From Oikopleura dioica (Eukaryota; Chordata; Appendicularia; Copelata; Oikopleuridae): a stretch of DNA of 64,000 bases. The stretch spans positions 8,742,501-8,806,500 of the forward strand of contig OU015569.1 in NCBI GenBank assembly GCA_907165135.1, read 5' to 3'. Below are positions 1 to 14,300 of this stretch, piece by piece. The translations under genes and the position numbers were made by a program. The notes under the pieces were generated by a model that had not been told where the DNA came from, ran no database searches, and saw only the letters and a program-made list of their open reading frames with translations. Every line of letters begins with the position of its first letter. Positions within the stretch are counted from its first letter, which is position 1.

Positions 1-654
1 ATCACTTGAAAATTATCGAACCCTGCGTAGAGAGTCTGTGAGCTATCAAGAAGTTGCAATTACTGGAATTTTTCGAAAACTGAAAGGAGAACAGAAGGCT
101 TTGATTTCACTTGCGAATTGATTAATTCCGGAAAAAGGGTTACCGGAGTTTCATTTAGAAAATCTGATGCTGCGGTCGAAGAGGTATAAAAGAGGGAAAA
201 TTTTGACTTCTTTATTGATAAGTTTTTCTGCGGAAGTTTTGTTGAATTGTTGGATCAATCATTGGAATCCTGCCGTTTTGAAATCAACGAAGAGAACTAC
301 ACAAACGAACCAATTTACGGACATATTTACACAAAGACGGAAGGCGATTGTGAAGGTTTTTTTCGGAAATTTATACAGATGAAAAAATTCAAGTTTAGAA
401 ATATTTGACAAATGCAAGAGCTGCCAACATTTCCGATGGACAGAAGTATACTCCGAATTGGAAAACAACATCAGTCAAGAAGTGCGGTTTTATGCAGGTT
501 ATTGCCAGCTCCAGAACAAGGTGAAAATTATCGTCAGCAAATTATACGCTAACAATGCTTACTAGCCTCAATACACAGCGCGTCAGATGCGCGACATCCT
601 GGAAGAAGAAAGCGAAGAGATTCAACGAATAATGCTCAAGGAATACTACTAAAA
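1..654 (+). CDS. 3' end of an uncharacterised multi-exon gene (partial)
   Basis: I do not recognise the family. An open reading frame can be assembled from exons ending at 138 and spanning 193-355, 399-520 and 566-654, joined by GT-AG introns of 54, 43 and 45 bp that keep the frame and remove every stop (including the TAA at 187). The last part reads as a charged helix (RDILEEESEEIQRIMLKEYY) and stops with TAA at 652-654. A CxxC-type segment (DKCKSCQHFRW) follows the 356-398 intron. Upstream of about position 97 the exon structure is unclear because two frames are open. The 5' end lies outside the window. An AATAAA signal lies near 708. The assembled exons look genuinely coding, but no function can be given. 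Confidence 0.55.
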
Positions 655-3600
655 TCGCAATAATCAGAATCAGCTTCCCTATTTTTCTCGAACCTGTCCT
701 CGGCGCAATAAAAGTGCCTCAATGTCGATAATCCGCGACATCTGAGTACTACCTGTGCTCAATCATCTTAATTTAATCTTTTACGATCTGATAATAGCGC
801 AATGGCTTTGCAAACACAATCATGGCCTTATTTTAACTTTTATCCAACTAATTCCGGGAAAATTATTATTGATCGTTCTCTGGCGAAAGAACCGTAAAAT
901 AATTCTTCGTAGATTTTCAAGTGTCATTGTTGGACAGACTCAATTTGTCAAAGTAGAGTAGAAGATAAGAAGGCTAACATATTTAGCCAAATTCAATTAT
1001 TCCGCGCTTCGAAATTGATTTTACGCTCTTGCTACTGGTTATCTCCGGTCAAAAAAAATTCAACTCAAATGATCTCTTTAAATTTTCTGTATGTCGATCA
1101 AATTCTTTAGAAGATTAGATTTTTCAATTTTCATGCAAGCAAGAGTTATTTTTACCGTTTCCGGGTGAAAGGAAATTAATACTTTTTACGTATCACTTTT
1201 CACGCTTTGAATCTATTGTGACGATCTTCCGGTCTGGTTTTTATCTATTATCTATTATTTAATAAAGATCAATTAGCAAAGCTATAAGTGCCGTAATAAC
1301 TGGCTATTAGCCTTTTGAACTGTGCAGGGAGCCCATTGAACTGATCCTTTTGGAGGTAAATTTCTCTAAAAAAGGCTCTTCGTAGTGAAACGCGAGAGGT
1401 ACGGATGTCAGATAAGACCGAAATTAAAAAGATCGCTGAAATTATTTCTAGAGGCCTGCGTATCGTTTTTCATCCCGCTCAGAGTCTGAGCCTCAGACGA
1501 ATACGATACCGATATTTAGCGTTTACAAGTAGCTTTCACGAAAATCCACAATTTTCCGCTAATATTGAGACATAAGATTGAGGAAGAACGGAAGGTCTAT
1601 GACGAGTCAAAGTTATAATTTTAACATTTAATTAGGTTGCGCTCTAAACAGCACTTACTTACATCACCAAAGTTCATCAATAAATAATAATGTGAAGCAA
1701 CGGTCCGCTGAATAGAAATAATAAGCAGTGATTGGCTTTATTGCAGAATCGTAAAAGTTAGATTTCGGTCTTAGAATAATCGAATCAGCTTCACTACGGC
1801 GACTTATATTAACGTTAGTCGTTTACACTCTCACTGAGAGTCTCTCAGAGCGGCTCATTATGTTAGTCTATTTAATACGTATGCTAAGTTTCCTGGCGCG
1901 ACAACAGTTTTACAAATGAGGTGCCGTCTTTTTTGGCGATATAAACCAATATTAATCTCATCTTGCGACATCGGAATTGCGAACGTTATCAGAGGTCAAA
2001 ACTCCAAATCAGAGGGTCGGATCATCTCGGACCAAAGTCGGATGACGACTCTTTTCCGTTATCTTTAATTTCGATTAATTTTCGAGGAAAATGGCCGCAA
2101 TTTTTATCGACCTGAATCAATTATGATTGAAATAGTGATCTCCACACTCCCATAGAATCACTCGCCTGATCAGAATTGCTCGCTTTCTGAAAATTTTTTG
2201 GAAAATATCGTGGAAATTTGCTGTAGCTTGAAAGCTGCTAGTGAGAATATCTGTTTAGAAGAACAGTCAAAACTTCATGGGCCTAAAGATTACAAGCAGG
2301 ATCAATTATAAACTCATAAGGGAAGCTCGCGCTGCCTGGGCGTTAGGAGGTGGCGGTGGTGCGCGTTTACGGGCAGTGATTGAATCCGTCCTGACTGGTT
2401 TAGACCGTTGCGGGAAGCAGCACCTGAAACGAGTCAGCGAAGCCGAGCAAGATGTCGACTAACCCGATTTTTTTTTATTCTGCACAGCGGCCTAAGCCAC
2501 GGTTATCTTTGACAAGCGCTATCAAGGACAAAAGATAGCAGAAAGACTTCTTTTCTGAGCTTAATCTTATGATTGACAGCTTTCCACTCTTACAATCTCA
2601 TTAAATAGCTTTCTTTTTCGTCGTCAAAAATTATTATTAAAAATTTTTAATATAAAACTAAGATCAGTTTTTAAATTTTCTAGAAAGAGGAGGTTATTTG
2701 AGTCAGGTAACCCGTCAACGACGTTTGTTTTTGAAATAATAGCTAATGCTCATATCCAAAGGAACAAAAGACAAAATGATTGAAACCTAAATCTATTTTC
2801 AGATTTACAAATTCAAATCCTTCTCAACTGATAAGCAAGAACGCCGGAGACTAAGCATCGTATGTCCATGTAAAATCAGAGGCTGTCAATATAGAAAGAT
2901 CGATTGAATTTCTTTCGGCCGGTGCTATGAGCGTTTAAAATGGCTCTAGAACGAATTTGCTATTCGATTTTCGAAATTCAGAAAAAGTCTTTTCGCATTA
3001 TTCCGACCAGTTTACTACACTATCAATAATCATCTCATGTTCAATTGACCGCGTTCGATAATCCAAAAACTTTTCTAAAGGAAATAAAATGTGAAAAGTG
3101 GTGATGGATTTAGCTGTGTTTGTTACTTAGCCCATCATCGTCAAATATTTCATCCTCAGATTTTCAAATAAATACCGTGTCTAACTGCCAGGAATAATAT
3201 TTAAATTTCGGCATGAATTGAGTTTTCTGACCTGAACTTGGTTTCGAAATTAAGAATCTTGAATAACGGCAGTCGAAACTTCGGGAAACTCAGCAGATCT
3301 GATCGGTTCGTCATACGTTTTTATAGACCACTTTAAATTCTTAAGACGATTTATATTATTATTAGAGGCTAGGGGCTTTCATGACTTCTGCCCATAATAA
3401 ACTCATGTGATGTAAGGTGATTAAGAGCTGGGCGAGGTGGCTTTTTGCGTTCAAAAATCATAATTACATGACGAAAGCATTTTTAAGATTGGTTATTAGA
3501 AGAGTGTTTATTGCTGACCGCAGCAAGCCGGTCAAGGTTCTACTGTTTATTCATATAAGAGTTGCTGGTTTGGGACAAAAATAGCTTTGAAAATAAACGC

Positions 3601-5343
3601 ACGGCCGCTTGTTCTTGCTTCTGACTGCAGAAATGGCGAGGCTTGGTATTTTCGACCGCGGATACTACCCGCAGAAACATGCTTCAAATGTCTCGATTAT
3701 TCCAAGTTGAAACCATTTAACTTGAAACTCGAAAGAGAAGTCAAATCTCCAAATCAGACGCTTTGAGCGAAAGACAACAAAATTTCACAATCATTTATCT
3801 TCGTGCTGCGTATTTCAAACCGATCATAAGACAATATTGGGCGCGAACGATAAAAACGTCGCAATAAACTAATTCATTTTATTAATATGGGAAGAAAAGT
3901 GGAGATCATCAGACATTCGTTAAATAGTTTAATCTGTAATCGAAAGAAATAAAAACTTTAGAAGGCATGCTTTTAACCCGTTATTACATTAATTCGCATG
4001 ATTCTGTACATGAGCAGGAGAAGATGTCATTAAATCCCCCTAGCCACTAATAATAATATAAATTGTCATAACAATTTATAGTGGCCAATAAAAACGTATG
4101 ACGAGGTCATCAAATCTTCTGAGTTTCCGGAATTTGGAAATTATGTGTTGTTGGTACACATTTGAACTAATGATCGAGAGTGAAAAATATACTCTATATA
4201 ACTTATATACGATAATATCGGGAAGTCTAGAACCATAAAAATAACAGCAGGTCAGGAGTCGGGATATAGATGCGGTTAGCGGTCGGAAATGTATTATTTT
4301 TAGGGTCTGTTAAATGATCGGAAAGGGAAGCATCTAACTGCGCGAAAATACTCAGTTTTAGCAACCGTATGAATCATACGGTATGATATCGTAAATAACG
4401 ATTATAGGCATGCTTCTGTTATTTCCGTGCAGTTTCTTCTAGGTCAAGCGAATAAGCGTTTTACGCGCATCTCAGATGAAGCCCCGATAAGATCCGACTG
4501 AACGATTTTATGCCAGTTCGAGCTTGACGTCTGAGAGAATACTGTAGCTTGTTTTGAAGGAAAGGCTGAGATATTATTACGGAAACTGTCTCGTAGAACT
4601 TGAATCTAATAAATATATTAAGATTGCCTTATCAAATACAGTCTACGATCGTTTATCTCGGAATTTAAATCTAGAATTTTCGGCAATCATTAAGACCAGC
4701 ATAACGCAAGAAAATTATTGGGGCTTTAGCTCCAACTTCGCGTAAAAACTCTGCGGCGCCCTCTTCATTATCAGCCGATTTTTCTGACCGGAGCAGACCA
4801 AAGCTCATTGCACTTGAAGGTATCCTGGTGGTAAGTCGAATATTTATTCTTTTGATTTTATGCACAGAGAAAGAGAAACCCGACTAGAATTAAGGAATCT
4901 TTTATAATGACGATAATAACGAGGCTTATTAGAGAACAGTTGTTTTGATGATAAACAATCGATTATTGAAGGCTACATGATTTTATACCATCGAGCTCCA
5001 AAAATGATCTAAAAGCTTTGAATAAATGGCTGGAAAAAAGATTTGAAGAAAAATCCTGAAGATTTAGTGTGGCTTAGCTCGTTAGTTTATCTCTTTATTT
5101 GCCATAATTACGAGATTTACTAGTTCTTTCTTGTTTTAGCAAGACTTTTTACGAAAAACGTAATTAGATTCGATCGGACACAGACTTTTATTTGTGTCCA
5201 AAAGTGTTAATGAAAGGGGAAGAGCAGTAAAATGATGAACATAAAAACTTTATCATCGTACGCGTCTTTTATTCGACGCAAAAACAAGCATCAGAGAAAG
5301 TAAAACCTAAGAATTGTTTTAGATCCAATAATCAAGTGCAAGG
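655..5343. other. gene-poor AT-rich intergenic region
   Basis: About 4.7 kb with no reading frame that looks coding. The longest open stretches are 60-65 codons, have no splice-linked partners and no recognisable motif. A short GC-rich island (about 2325-2380) stands out from the AT-rich background. I saw no tRNA, rRNA, tandem repeat or transposon terminal repeat. It is unusually long for such a compact genome, so it may hold enhancers or the promoter of the giant gene that starts at 5344; this is inference. Confidence 0.5.
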
Positions 5344-8300
5344 ATGCGTTCTGTCCTACTGGGTTTGATAACCCAGTTAAGGGCTAGTCCCACGGACGAT
5401 TTCTTCTTTTTTTCACAAGCTGCTCCTGGCGAGAAGTTTTGCTTCACTCCTCCAACGGATGATGAATTTGGTGAGAACAAGTTGCCAAAAATAAAAGCTC
5501 TATTAAATATTTAGCTATTTACAACCTCAAAAATATTGAAAACGACGATGTCGTCGCACTGATGGACTGTCAAGTAGTTTACAATCAGTTCATGGGCGAT
5601 AGGTACCTTCTTCCCAATTTTTACGTCGAAAACTTACATTCGTTTTTTAAGTCTTGAGCCTGCTCCACTGTCTGCTGCTAACAACCTCCCCAAAGCGGTC
5701 GAATGCAGTGTTCCCGATTCAGCAGAAGTGGGCGATATCTTCTCCCTCAGCTGGTCCGAGGAAGATGGCGAAGGGTTTTCTCACGACACAATTGAAGTGG
5801 TCGACCGAGAGGGTATTCTTCAGCTTCCAAGCGAGGAAGGGATCTCTTGCTGGCGACGAAAGAGCATTCGAAAGCAAGAACGTATTCGAGCCCTTGCTGC
5901 TGGTCGCTCTAATGGTGGCCGAGCAAGACGAGGCGCAAACCCGTCCATCGACTCTCTCGTTCCCCGTCAAGCTTCTCCTAATGGCGGTACCATCATCACT
6001 ATCGTCGGTCAAAACCTCAAATCAAAAATGATCGATATTGGAGGAGTCCAATCTGAGTCAGAAGATCAGGGAGAAACCTTTGAGATCTGGTTTGGACGAG
6101 ACTGGCACGATGGAAAGGGGGAGACTAAAATCCCATGCAGAATCGACAGAATGTTGGGGCTTCACTTGGAAAATATGTCAGGCGTCGACACTGTATCCTG
6201 TGTCGTGGATAAAATCCAGCGTCCAGGTCATTACTGGATCCGAATGATTATCGATAACAACGATAAAATCATTTATGGAACACACGTCTACTTCGCTGAG
6301 TCCGCCGCTCCATCTATCAGCCTTATGTATCCATCCGCTTCATCACCAGCAAAGCCTTCGGACGCCTACGATTACGAAGGTGTCTACTGGACAAGCTGGT
6401 ATGACGTTGATACCGACGAAGATGGTGTCCAGGATGAATCAATCAACAAGCACTGGGAGTCTAATGCTATGGAAATGCAATACTGCATCAATCCTCTTGG
6501 CATTGAAGCGATCAACAAGAGAACCGGACTTCCCTTTGTAAACTCCGCCAACGAAAATGCCGACGGAAACGCCATCGCAACCTACTTTAATACTCTCCAA
6601 GGTTTCAAATGTGAAGACGCGTCACAGACTGTCGACAGCATTACTTGCCCAGACGTAAAAATCAGATACAAATGTCTCCCAGGTCTTCGAGAGTTCAAAG
6701 GTCGAATCTACACTGATGTCCACGGTCGATCTGATCATCCAGAGTTCCATATTAACAGAATTATGGAGACTCCGAAAATTGTCAACGAAAATGACGGATT
6801 CAAAGCAACTGCTCAAATTTTCCTCAATGACGGACAGAACTGCGGTGATCATCCCAACTGTGGTGTGAACGAGCGCCTTCCAATGAAAGTAACCAATGGA
6901 GATAATGGTATTATCCGATACGTCGGTGATATCTCCATTCCTGGTGGATACAATTTCACATACCAAGTCTTCCACAATGGTTTCTCAATGACAAACAAGC
7001 GAAACTTGAACTACATGACCAATGAGGATCTCATTCCCGTCACTTACGAAGTTTACCCCCAGATCGACAGCATCAATCCACAAATGGGGTCGGTTGAAGG
7101 AGGAACTCTCATCACTATCACGGGATCTGGTTTTGTTGAAGATGGTCTCGGGGGCGATGTCAACGTCAAACTCGGAGATGATCTTTGCGAGATTGTTTCA
7201 ATGACTGAGCGAGAAATTATCTGTCGAACTGCTGCGAAGGCCGAAGAGCCAGTCACTTTCCCTGAGAATCGAGTTTTTACTCCTTTCTTTAATCTTGGAC
7301 ACTCGGATAATGGAATCATCAACAAGTGGGAAGGCGAGGCTTATGGGTTCACAGTCAAAAATAAGGCTCAATGCGAAGATCTCTGTCGAATCGATGCTTC
7401 CTGTATCATGTGGGTCTTCCACGATAGTAACTGCTATCACCACAACTTAGCCACTCAATCCGTTGATGCTTCTTACCATACAGATCATTATCAGATGGAC
7501 ACGTGGGACGGTGCTGAAGGTGGATACATCGCATGGACCGATCGAGTAAATGAGCAAGATTGCTTCTCCGGACGGGGCGAAAAATACGTCGGAAACGTCG
7601 CTGTGACCAAGCATGGGAATTCCTGTAAATCTGGCACATTCTGCCGAAATCCGGATCCACTTAACCAAGTGAAGCCTTATTGTGAGACTGATGATGGATC
7701 ACACGAGGCATGCAATATTCTCTACTGCTCGAATACACTTGGTAAATACGCGGGTAATCGTGGATCAGAGGTCAAAGTTCAAAAAGCGTACAGATGGCGA
7801 AGAGAACTCGATGCGCTTGACTATCCAGAAGCACGATACAGCGCTCCAGGATGGTCATGGACTAATGAAAACATGGCTTTCTCTTTCTACAAGTTTTACG
7901 GTGAATTCTTCGGAAACGCAGGTTCTGACTACCGGCTACGTGCTAAGAACTACTTCATTGCCCCCTTCGATGGTGTATTTTCATTCCATCTTCGAGGAGA
8001 TGACGCTCACGATCTATCTGTGGTCAATGATGACGGCTCTTTCGAAAGTATCGCAAGAAGCACATGGTGGGCATGTCACGTCGATGACGATTGCGAAACC
8101 CCGGCAGATTTCTCTCGACAGTTCACATTCGTCAAAGGCGACAAAATAAAACTTGTTGTCTCCTACACTGAAAACAGCGGGAACGATCACGCCACTGTCG
8201 GAGTTCACTACCACGGCAAAACTGCAGACTCCGGTACATGGCACGATACTGTTCCAAGAAATGAATGGCAGCAAGATAATTACGTCTACGATCGACAACA

Positions 8301-11300
8301 ACTGCGAGTTCGACAAACCGGAAAGAAAGACGGATTCTGGATTTTCTTCAATCACGCTCTCGGTGTTCAAGATGGAAGCGCGATTCCCGACGGAGAAACA
8401 TGGGACAGTTCTCGAGACCCAGAATTTAACATCAAGTGGTGCGGTGACAACAACAACTGCTTCGAAGCTGATATTGATGGAAAGGCAAGCAACTGGAAAG
8501 ATAATATGGAAGATACAATCAACTCATGGTTTGAACCAGAATGCTCAGTCTCAGGAAACATGAACCCTCTTCGATACTATGGTGGTTATGAAAACGATCA
8601 AAAATACGATTGGCCAGGACAACATCATTTTGTCAACTACCGAAATAGTATGTGCGGAAGAAAAGTTCATGAGACACACAATCATGACTTCTGGAACACA
8701 CATTTGGGTGGCAAATTCAACACTGACAATGAAAACGATGTTTGCTTTGCATACGAGGGTATCATCGACAAGTTCAGAGTTTACGGTGAATTTACCTACA
8801 CTAATGATGAAGGACAGACCAAGACATTCAAGGACTGGATGAGCCAACCAGTAAACTGGCAATCAAAAGGAACATACAAGCATATTTGCTTCAAGATCAC
8901 CGACACTATTGCACCCGGAAACTACTACGATGGGAATCCACTCACAAGTGGCATCACTGTCTACAATATGCGAGTTGAAAACGGCGATCTGTCAAACATT
9001 TACATTGATGAACTCCGAGTTGGAAAAATGCGAAGTCAAATCTCAGTTACCCAAACTAGAAAACCGCTTTCTTTCGGTGGCCAGGTTCCTACCAAAGTTG
9101 ACCTTGGATTCGCTTCAAATTACTGGTGGGGTCGATACATCCACATGGAGATCAAAACTTGGGCTGAAAACGCATTCTGCGGCACAAGCGCTCCTCTCCC
9201 ACAAATTCGTCCCATCGCGTCTAAAAGTGGAATCGTTAACGAAGGCCCAAATAATCCGACGTACGGTTCTAACTGGGAAAATGCTAATCCTGCTCTTGAA
9301 CTCAATCATTGGGGTGGTTTCGCCGAAGCTTTTACTTACGATGTTCAAAACAAGGACTTTTATATGATTGATCTTGACTACAAAAATATCCTCACGAATC
9401 CAGTGCAAAGATCAATGTTCCGCGTTTGGGTCTTCCGAAGAGACGAAATGCCGAGCAAGCTTGAAAATGTTCCCGTTGAAATCGGAATGGAAGGAAGCTC
9501 AGAAAAACTTAATGTCAACTTCGGTTATGATTACTGGCCAATGATGTTGAAGAATGATCTGATTGCTACCTGGCCTGAGCTAGGAGAAGACGGCTTACAT
9601 ATTGACACCTGGAGAAATGGTTGGTGTAACGAAGGCTATTACTATACCATAAGAACCAGACAACATGGTAACATGAAAGCTCTTACCTTTACGGCTAATC
9701 CGCCAGCTGGCTATTACATCCGACCAGATCATAAGCAAATGTGGGATCATCATTCTGCGGTTCCTACGGACATCATTCCAGGATCCGTCATCGCTACTCA
9801 TCACAAAGTTCCACAGGTTGTCGTCACTGCTAACGGACAAAGATCTGCTTGCAAAAACTGCGATTACCAATTTTTGAACAGATACACTCCAGTTCTAAAC
9901 TCAGTATCTCCTTCTTCTGGCGCTATTACTATGGGCGATTCGATCGTCTTCGAAGTGAATGTAAAGGACTACACTGGAGACTTGACTGAGTTCTCTGCTA
10001 CTGTTGGCGGAGTCGAAGTTGCTGACTGCTCTTTCACTGAAGCTGATAACGCAGGCGATCGAGTTCTTACTGTCTCTTGCAGTATTGGCGCAACCGGCGC
10101 AGGCTCCAACCACGAAATTGTCGTTCAATTTTTCGATTTGGGCGTTATGACTTCCTCGAGCACATTAACTGTGGCTACTGCTGTTACAAGCTCTTCTCCA
10201 TCAGAAGGATCCAGACACGGTGGCACCATTGTTACAGCTCAGGGAACTGGCTTCTATCAAGGACAAACAGTGCAGGTTAACTTCAACGGAGCTTCTGTCA
10301 ACTGCGATTCTACCGGTCTTGAAGTCACTTATACCGAAATGAAGTGTCGAACTGCAGCCAACGGTGGTTCTTCTGCTACAAGTCCTCAACTAGATAATGT
10401 GTCGCCTAATAAGCTTACTGTTCTTGGAGGCGAACGAATTACTCTTACCGGTTCTGATTTCACTTCTGAGTGTGACGATAGCGTTGTCTACATCGGCGAT
10501 GCTACTGCTAGGACTATTTCCTGGACTGACACTGAAATTATCGCGGTCGCCCCCGCGCAAGCCCATCAAGCTTCGCGAGCTGTCAGAGTCTACGTCTGCA
10601 ACATTGGAGAATCTAACAGTGTCAATGTTAACACTCGATTCCAGGTTACTGGCGTCAGCTCAACATTTTCGTCCCTCGCTGGTGGCAACATGATTACTGT
10701 CAGCGGACATGGATTTGCTTCTATGGCCGAGACTTCTGGAGATGGTTCGCTTTGGGCAGCTGTCGGAAACTACCCATGCAAAATCAGTGATGTCACTTAC
10801 AACAGCTTTGTCTGCAAAACTGCTCCATACAATAACCGCGTTGAGCTTCAAGTAACTGGTAGCGGTATTTACCGAAATGGCGTCAAAGTCGACATGGTCG
10901 AAATCGAAAAAGGAACAGAAGTGTTATGGAGATGGAGAATCGCCATCAGCGGTGTTGTTCCATATGTAAGACTGCAGCGAACTTCTGCGGCCGGTGATGC
11001 CGAGACTAGCAATGGACAATACTGGAGTCCTCAATTCCAAGGAGATGAAGGAAAATTCGTCAAATTTTTCACTGGAAAAGGAACCTATCATTATTCTACT
11101 GGGCTTATCGATTCTGCCACAATCTTCTCCAGCAGCACACTCAAGGTTGTTGATGCAACTGACAAACCACTTGAGTTTTCTGTTCAAATGAACGGTTTCC
11201 ACGCTGAAGTTGCTAATTTCAATACCAATCAGCCAAGCCATGCGTGTGAGAATGTTGGAACTTCTACTGCTATGCCACCAGCTGAAGCAGGACCTTGGAT

Positions 11301-14300
11301 AACTTATTCTTGGGCTACAACGCCAGTCGTAAATATCGAAAACGATATCGTTGCAAGCACTATCGGCGGCGATAACCGGGTGACCTTTTCTGCGAATGTG
11401 CCCGACATGAACAGCTGCAATAGCCGAGTTACTGCCTTCTACGGACCTTATTCTGGAAACTACAACTCTCATGGCTCGAACTGGTATAAATGGAACATCG
11501 ACCCAGCTGGAGCTTTAGACACCGCCGAGTCATACGAGCTCCGAGTTAACCTTCAGAACATTGGTGATGCCTACTACACCGACTACGTTGTTGAATCAGA
11601 TGAAAACGATGTTGTAACGAGCTATCAGGTTGACGGAAATACCGCCACAACTTTTGGTGCTCATGTTGATTCGATCAATTTGGACAGGTTCTCCCGTAAC
11701 GGTGATGTTGATCTCGTTATTAATGGCCAGGGCTTTGTCTCGTCTACTCGTGGTGATGATCAAATCAGCATCCGAGGCGACTTTACTGCCAACTGCAAGT
11801 CAACTTCACACAGCTACACCGAAGTTTCTTGCCGCCTTGACAAAATTGCTCAGAATACTGTCGATTATTCATTCACGATTTACGTTAATGAGTTCGATAC
11901 AGGATTCACCGTTCAGACTCGATCTGGTCAAACTCCTTCCGTCAACAGCGCGGATAGGTCAACTGTTTCCGCCGACTCCAATGTGATCACTTTCAATGGA
12001 GCAAATCTCGACGGCTTAACTGTCTACGCTGGTGATTTCGAGGCTGCCGTTTCCGCTAGCGGAAATACTGCAACTGCTACTTTCAATGGCGTTCAAGGTG
12101 GACGATATCCACTCCGATTCCATGCCACTACTGGAGGTGTCACCGTTGCTGATGGGCTCGATACAATTACAGTCGAATACTCCGCATCCGCGATCAGCCC
12201 TTCATCAGGTGGTCTTAATGGTGGTACTCTTGTCACCGTTACTGGCTTTGGTTTTGATAAAGACTCAGTCGTTGAAGTTTATGCTTCAAACGGTGAACGA
12301 CTTTGCGAATTCTGTCGAATCAAGGAAGTCGTCGATACAACAACTCTCGTTTTCTACTCGCCACGAGTAGTTTCTGCTGACACTGCTAAAGTAGTTATCA
12401 AGCATGAGTACTTGTCATCTGATACTGAATACTCTTTCGATTTTGTTTATTCTGCCAGCTCTGGTTCAATCGACAGTGCATCTGGAACAACATCTGCTCT
12501 TATCGGTGGCGAGACTATCACTCTCGCTGTTATCAACGAAGGATCTTGCGCGAATATGGCTATTGAAATCGTGCAGACTTCTAATCCCTGTGCTGTTGGA
12601 GCTCACGAATGTGCTGATTCTGCTACTTGTCATCCAACTGCTGATGGTCTCGATTACACATGTACTTGTGACGAATGCAGCTGGTGCGATGAATCTGACT
12701 ACTGGCATTACTACGGATCTGGCCGTGACTGCTTTAGATTTATTCGTCGAGGCCTGGCTTTCAAAGCTGACGCCGAAGCTGAATGCGAAGCTCAATATGG
12801 CGAAACCATGTATAGAATCGATTCTCAATATGACGAAGATAACCTGAAGGCTATTTACCAGACTGGAGGACCTGAAGGAAGCGACGGAACAGCTAGCCGA
12901 GGTACCTACGCGATGTGGTACGGTGAAGTGAAATGCTTCCGTGGTGAAATTGATGAAAACGGCGTTTTCGGATTCGTCTTCCCAGAAGGTGATTGCGATA
13001 GCTGGGGTAGTAGCGGCGATCAGTTCAAGAAGCGAGTCTGGTGTCGACGATACCATAACAGAAACTGTTTCAACAATGATCTTGATATGGGCCGATATAC
13101 TTACAAGGGCTGGCTTAGCAAATCTTTCACTGGAAAAGAGTGCTCAAGCTGGGAACCAACCTCGTGGTTCAGTGACTATGATCACAACCCTCATTATTTG
13201 AGAAAAGGAAATTTGTGTCGAAACTTATGGGATGATGATGATGGTATTTTCTGTGCTATGGATGAAAATTGGGATTGGAAAGACCCAGAACGATTCGCCA
13301 GAGAGAGCTGTGGTATTCCAACTTGCCAAGAGCTCGAAGCTGGAGCTAAGCGATTTGCTTGTGCTATTAGGCCATTCCTACCAGGATTGCCTGATGAATA
13401 CGTTTACATGTATTCGGATAGTCCCGATAATATAAGAAACGATACTTTCGTTCGAGACAAAAACTGCTACATTGGCGGAAGAAACGACAACCGACTTCAT
13501 AATCCCCACAGATGCTACTATGACAGTCGTTTCCCTGATCAATGGCGAATCAACACAGTCGCACCTGGTGTCCACACCGTCGAGTTTGTTCGACATGACG
13601 ATAGTTCAAAATATCTTGCGATAAATATGGCTGCCTCTTCTGATTCATACAGAGTTGTTCTCGTTTCAGACCCTAACGATCCAAATGCGCAGCTTAGCGT
13701 TGTCGATGATGTTTTTGCTCCTGGAACCGTTTCAATTCGACAGGGTGAATACTTCCTTCACTCCGGAAGAGGATCGGCCTGGATGAAACCAGTTCATCAA
13801 AATGAAATCGGTGACCTTGATGATGTCCAAGAACTTGCGTTTGTTCTCGAATGTCCTAACGACGATCTTGGAAATCTCATTGATCAACCGAAAGCTCCAT
13901 TTATGGTCAAAGAAACCCTTACTCCATCATGCTCCGCAGGTTCTGTTACTTTCGATGCTCCTTCTCTTCCAGCGGGTAGTTACAAAGCTGTTCTACGATC
14001 AAGCGAGTATGGCCAAGCAGAAAATGTCATTGATCTCGATTATGCACTCACTGTAGACTCTGCTTCACCAAGTACTATCGGTACAAATGGTGGTCAGTTG
14101 CTTACGTTGACTGGGTCTGGATTCAGCGAAATGGTCACAGGCGTTCTTTGCGAAGAGGACCTTACTTTTGTGAGCTTCACCGAAGCCACCGGTAGTGATG
14201 CTGAGGAAATAGTTTTTGCTGTCCCACCAATTAATCCTGACAACTGTGGAAGCGGTCTCGTACTTGAAGCCATTGACGGTTCTGATGGATCTGATATCTC

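Noticed and set aside
187-189. In-frame TAA suggesting the first gene is a pseudogene
   Set aside because: A 54-bp GT-AG intron at 139-192 removes the stop and keeps frame, so no defect is needed.
2277-2462. 61-codon open frame with a glycine run as a gene
   Set aside because: No splice partners, signal peptide or domain. The composition reflects a short GC-rich patch.
5358-5378. Hairpin (actgggtttgataacccagt) as a microRNA or tRNA-like element
   Set aside because: It falls inside the first coding exon of the giant gene, the stem is only 8 bp, and no tRNA fold could be built around it.
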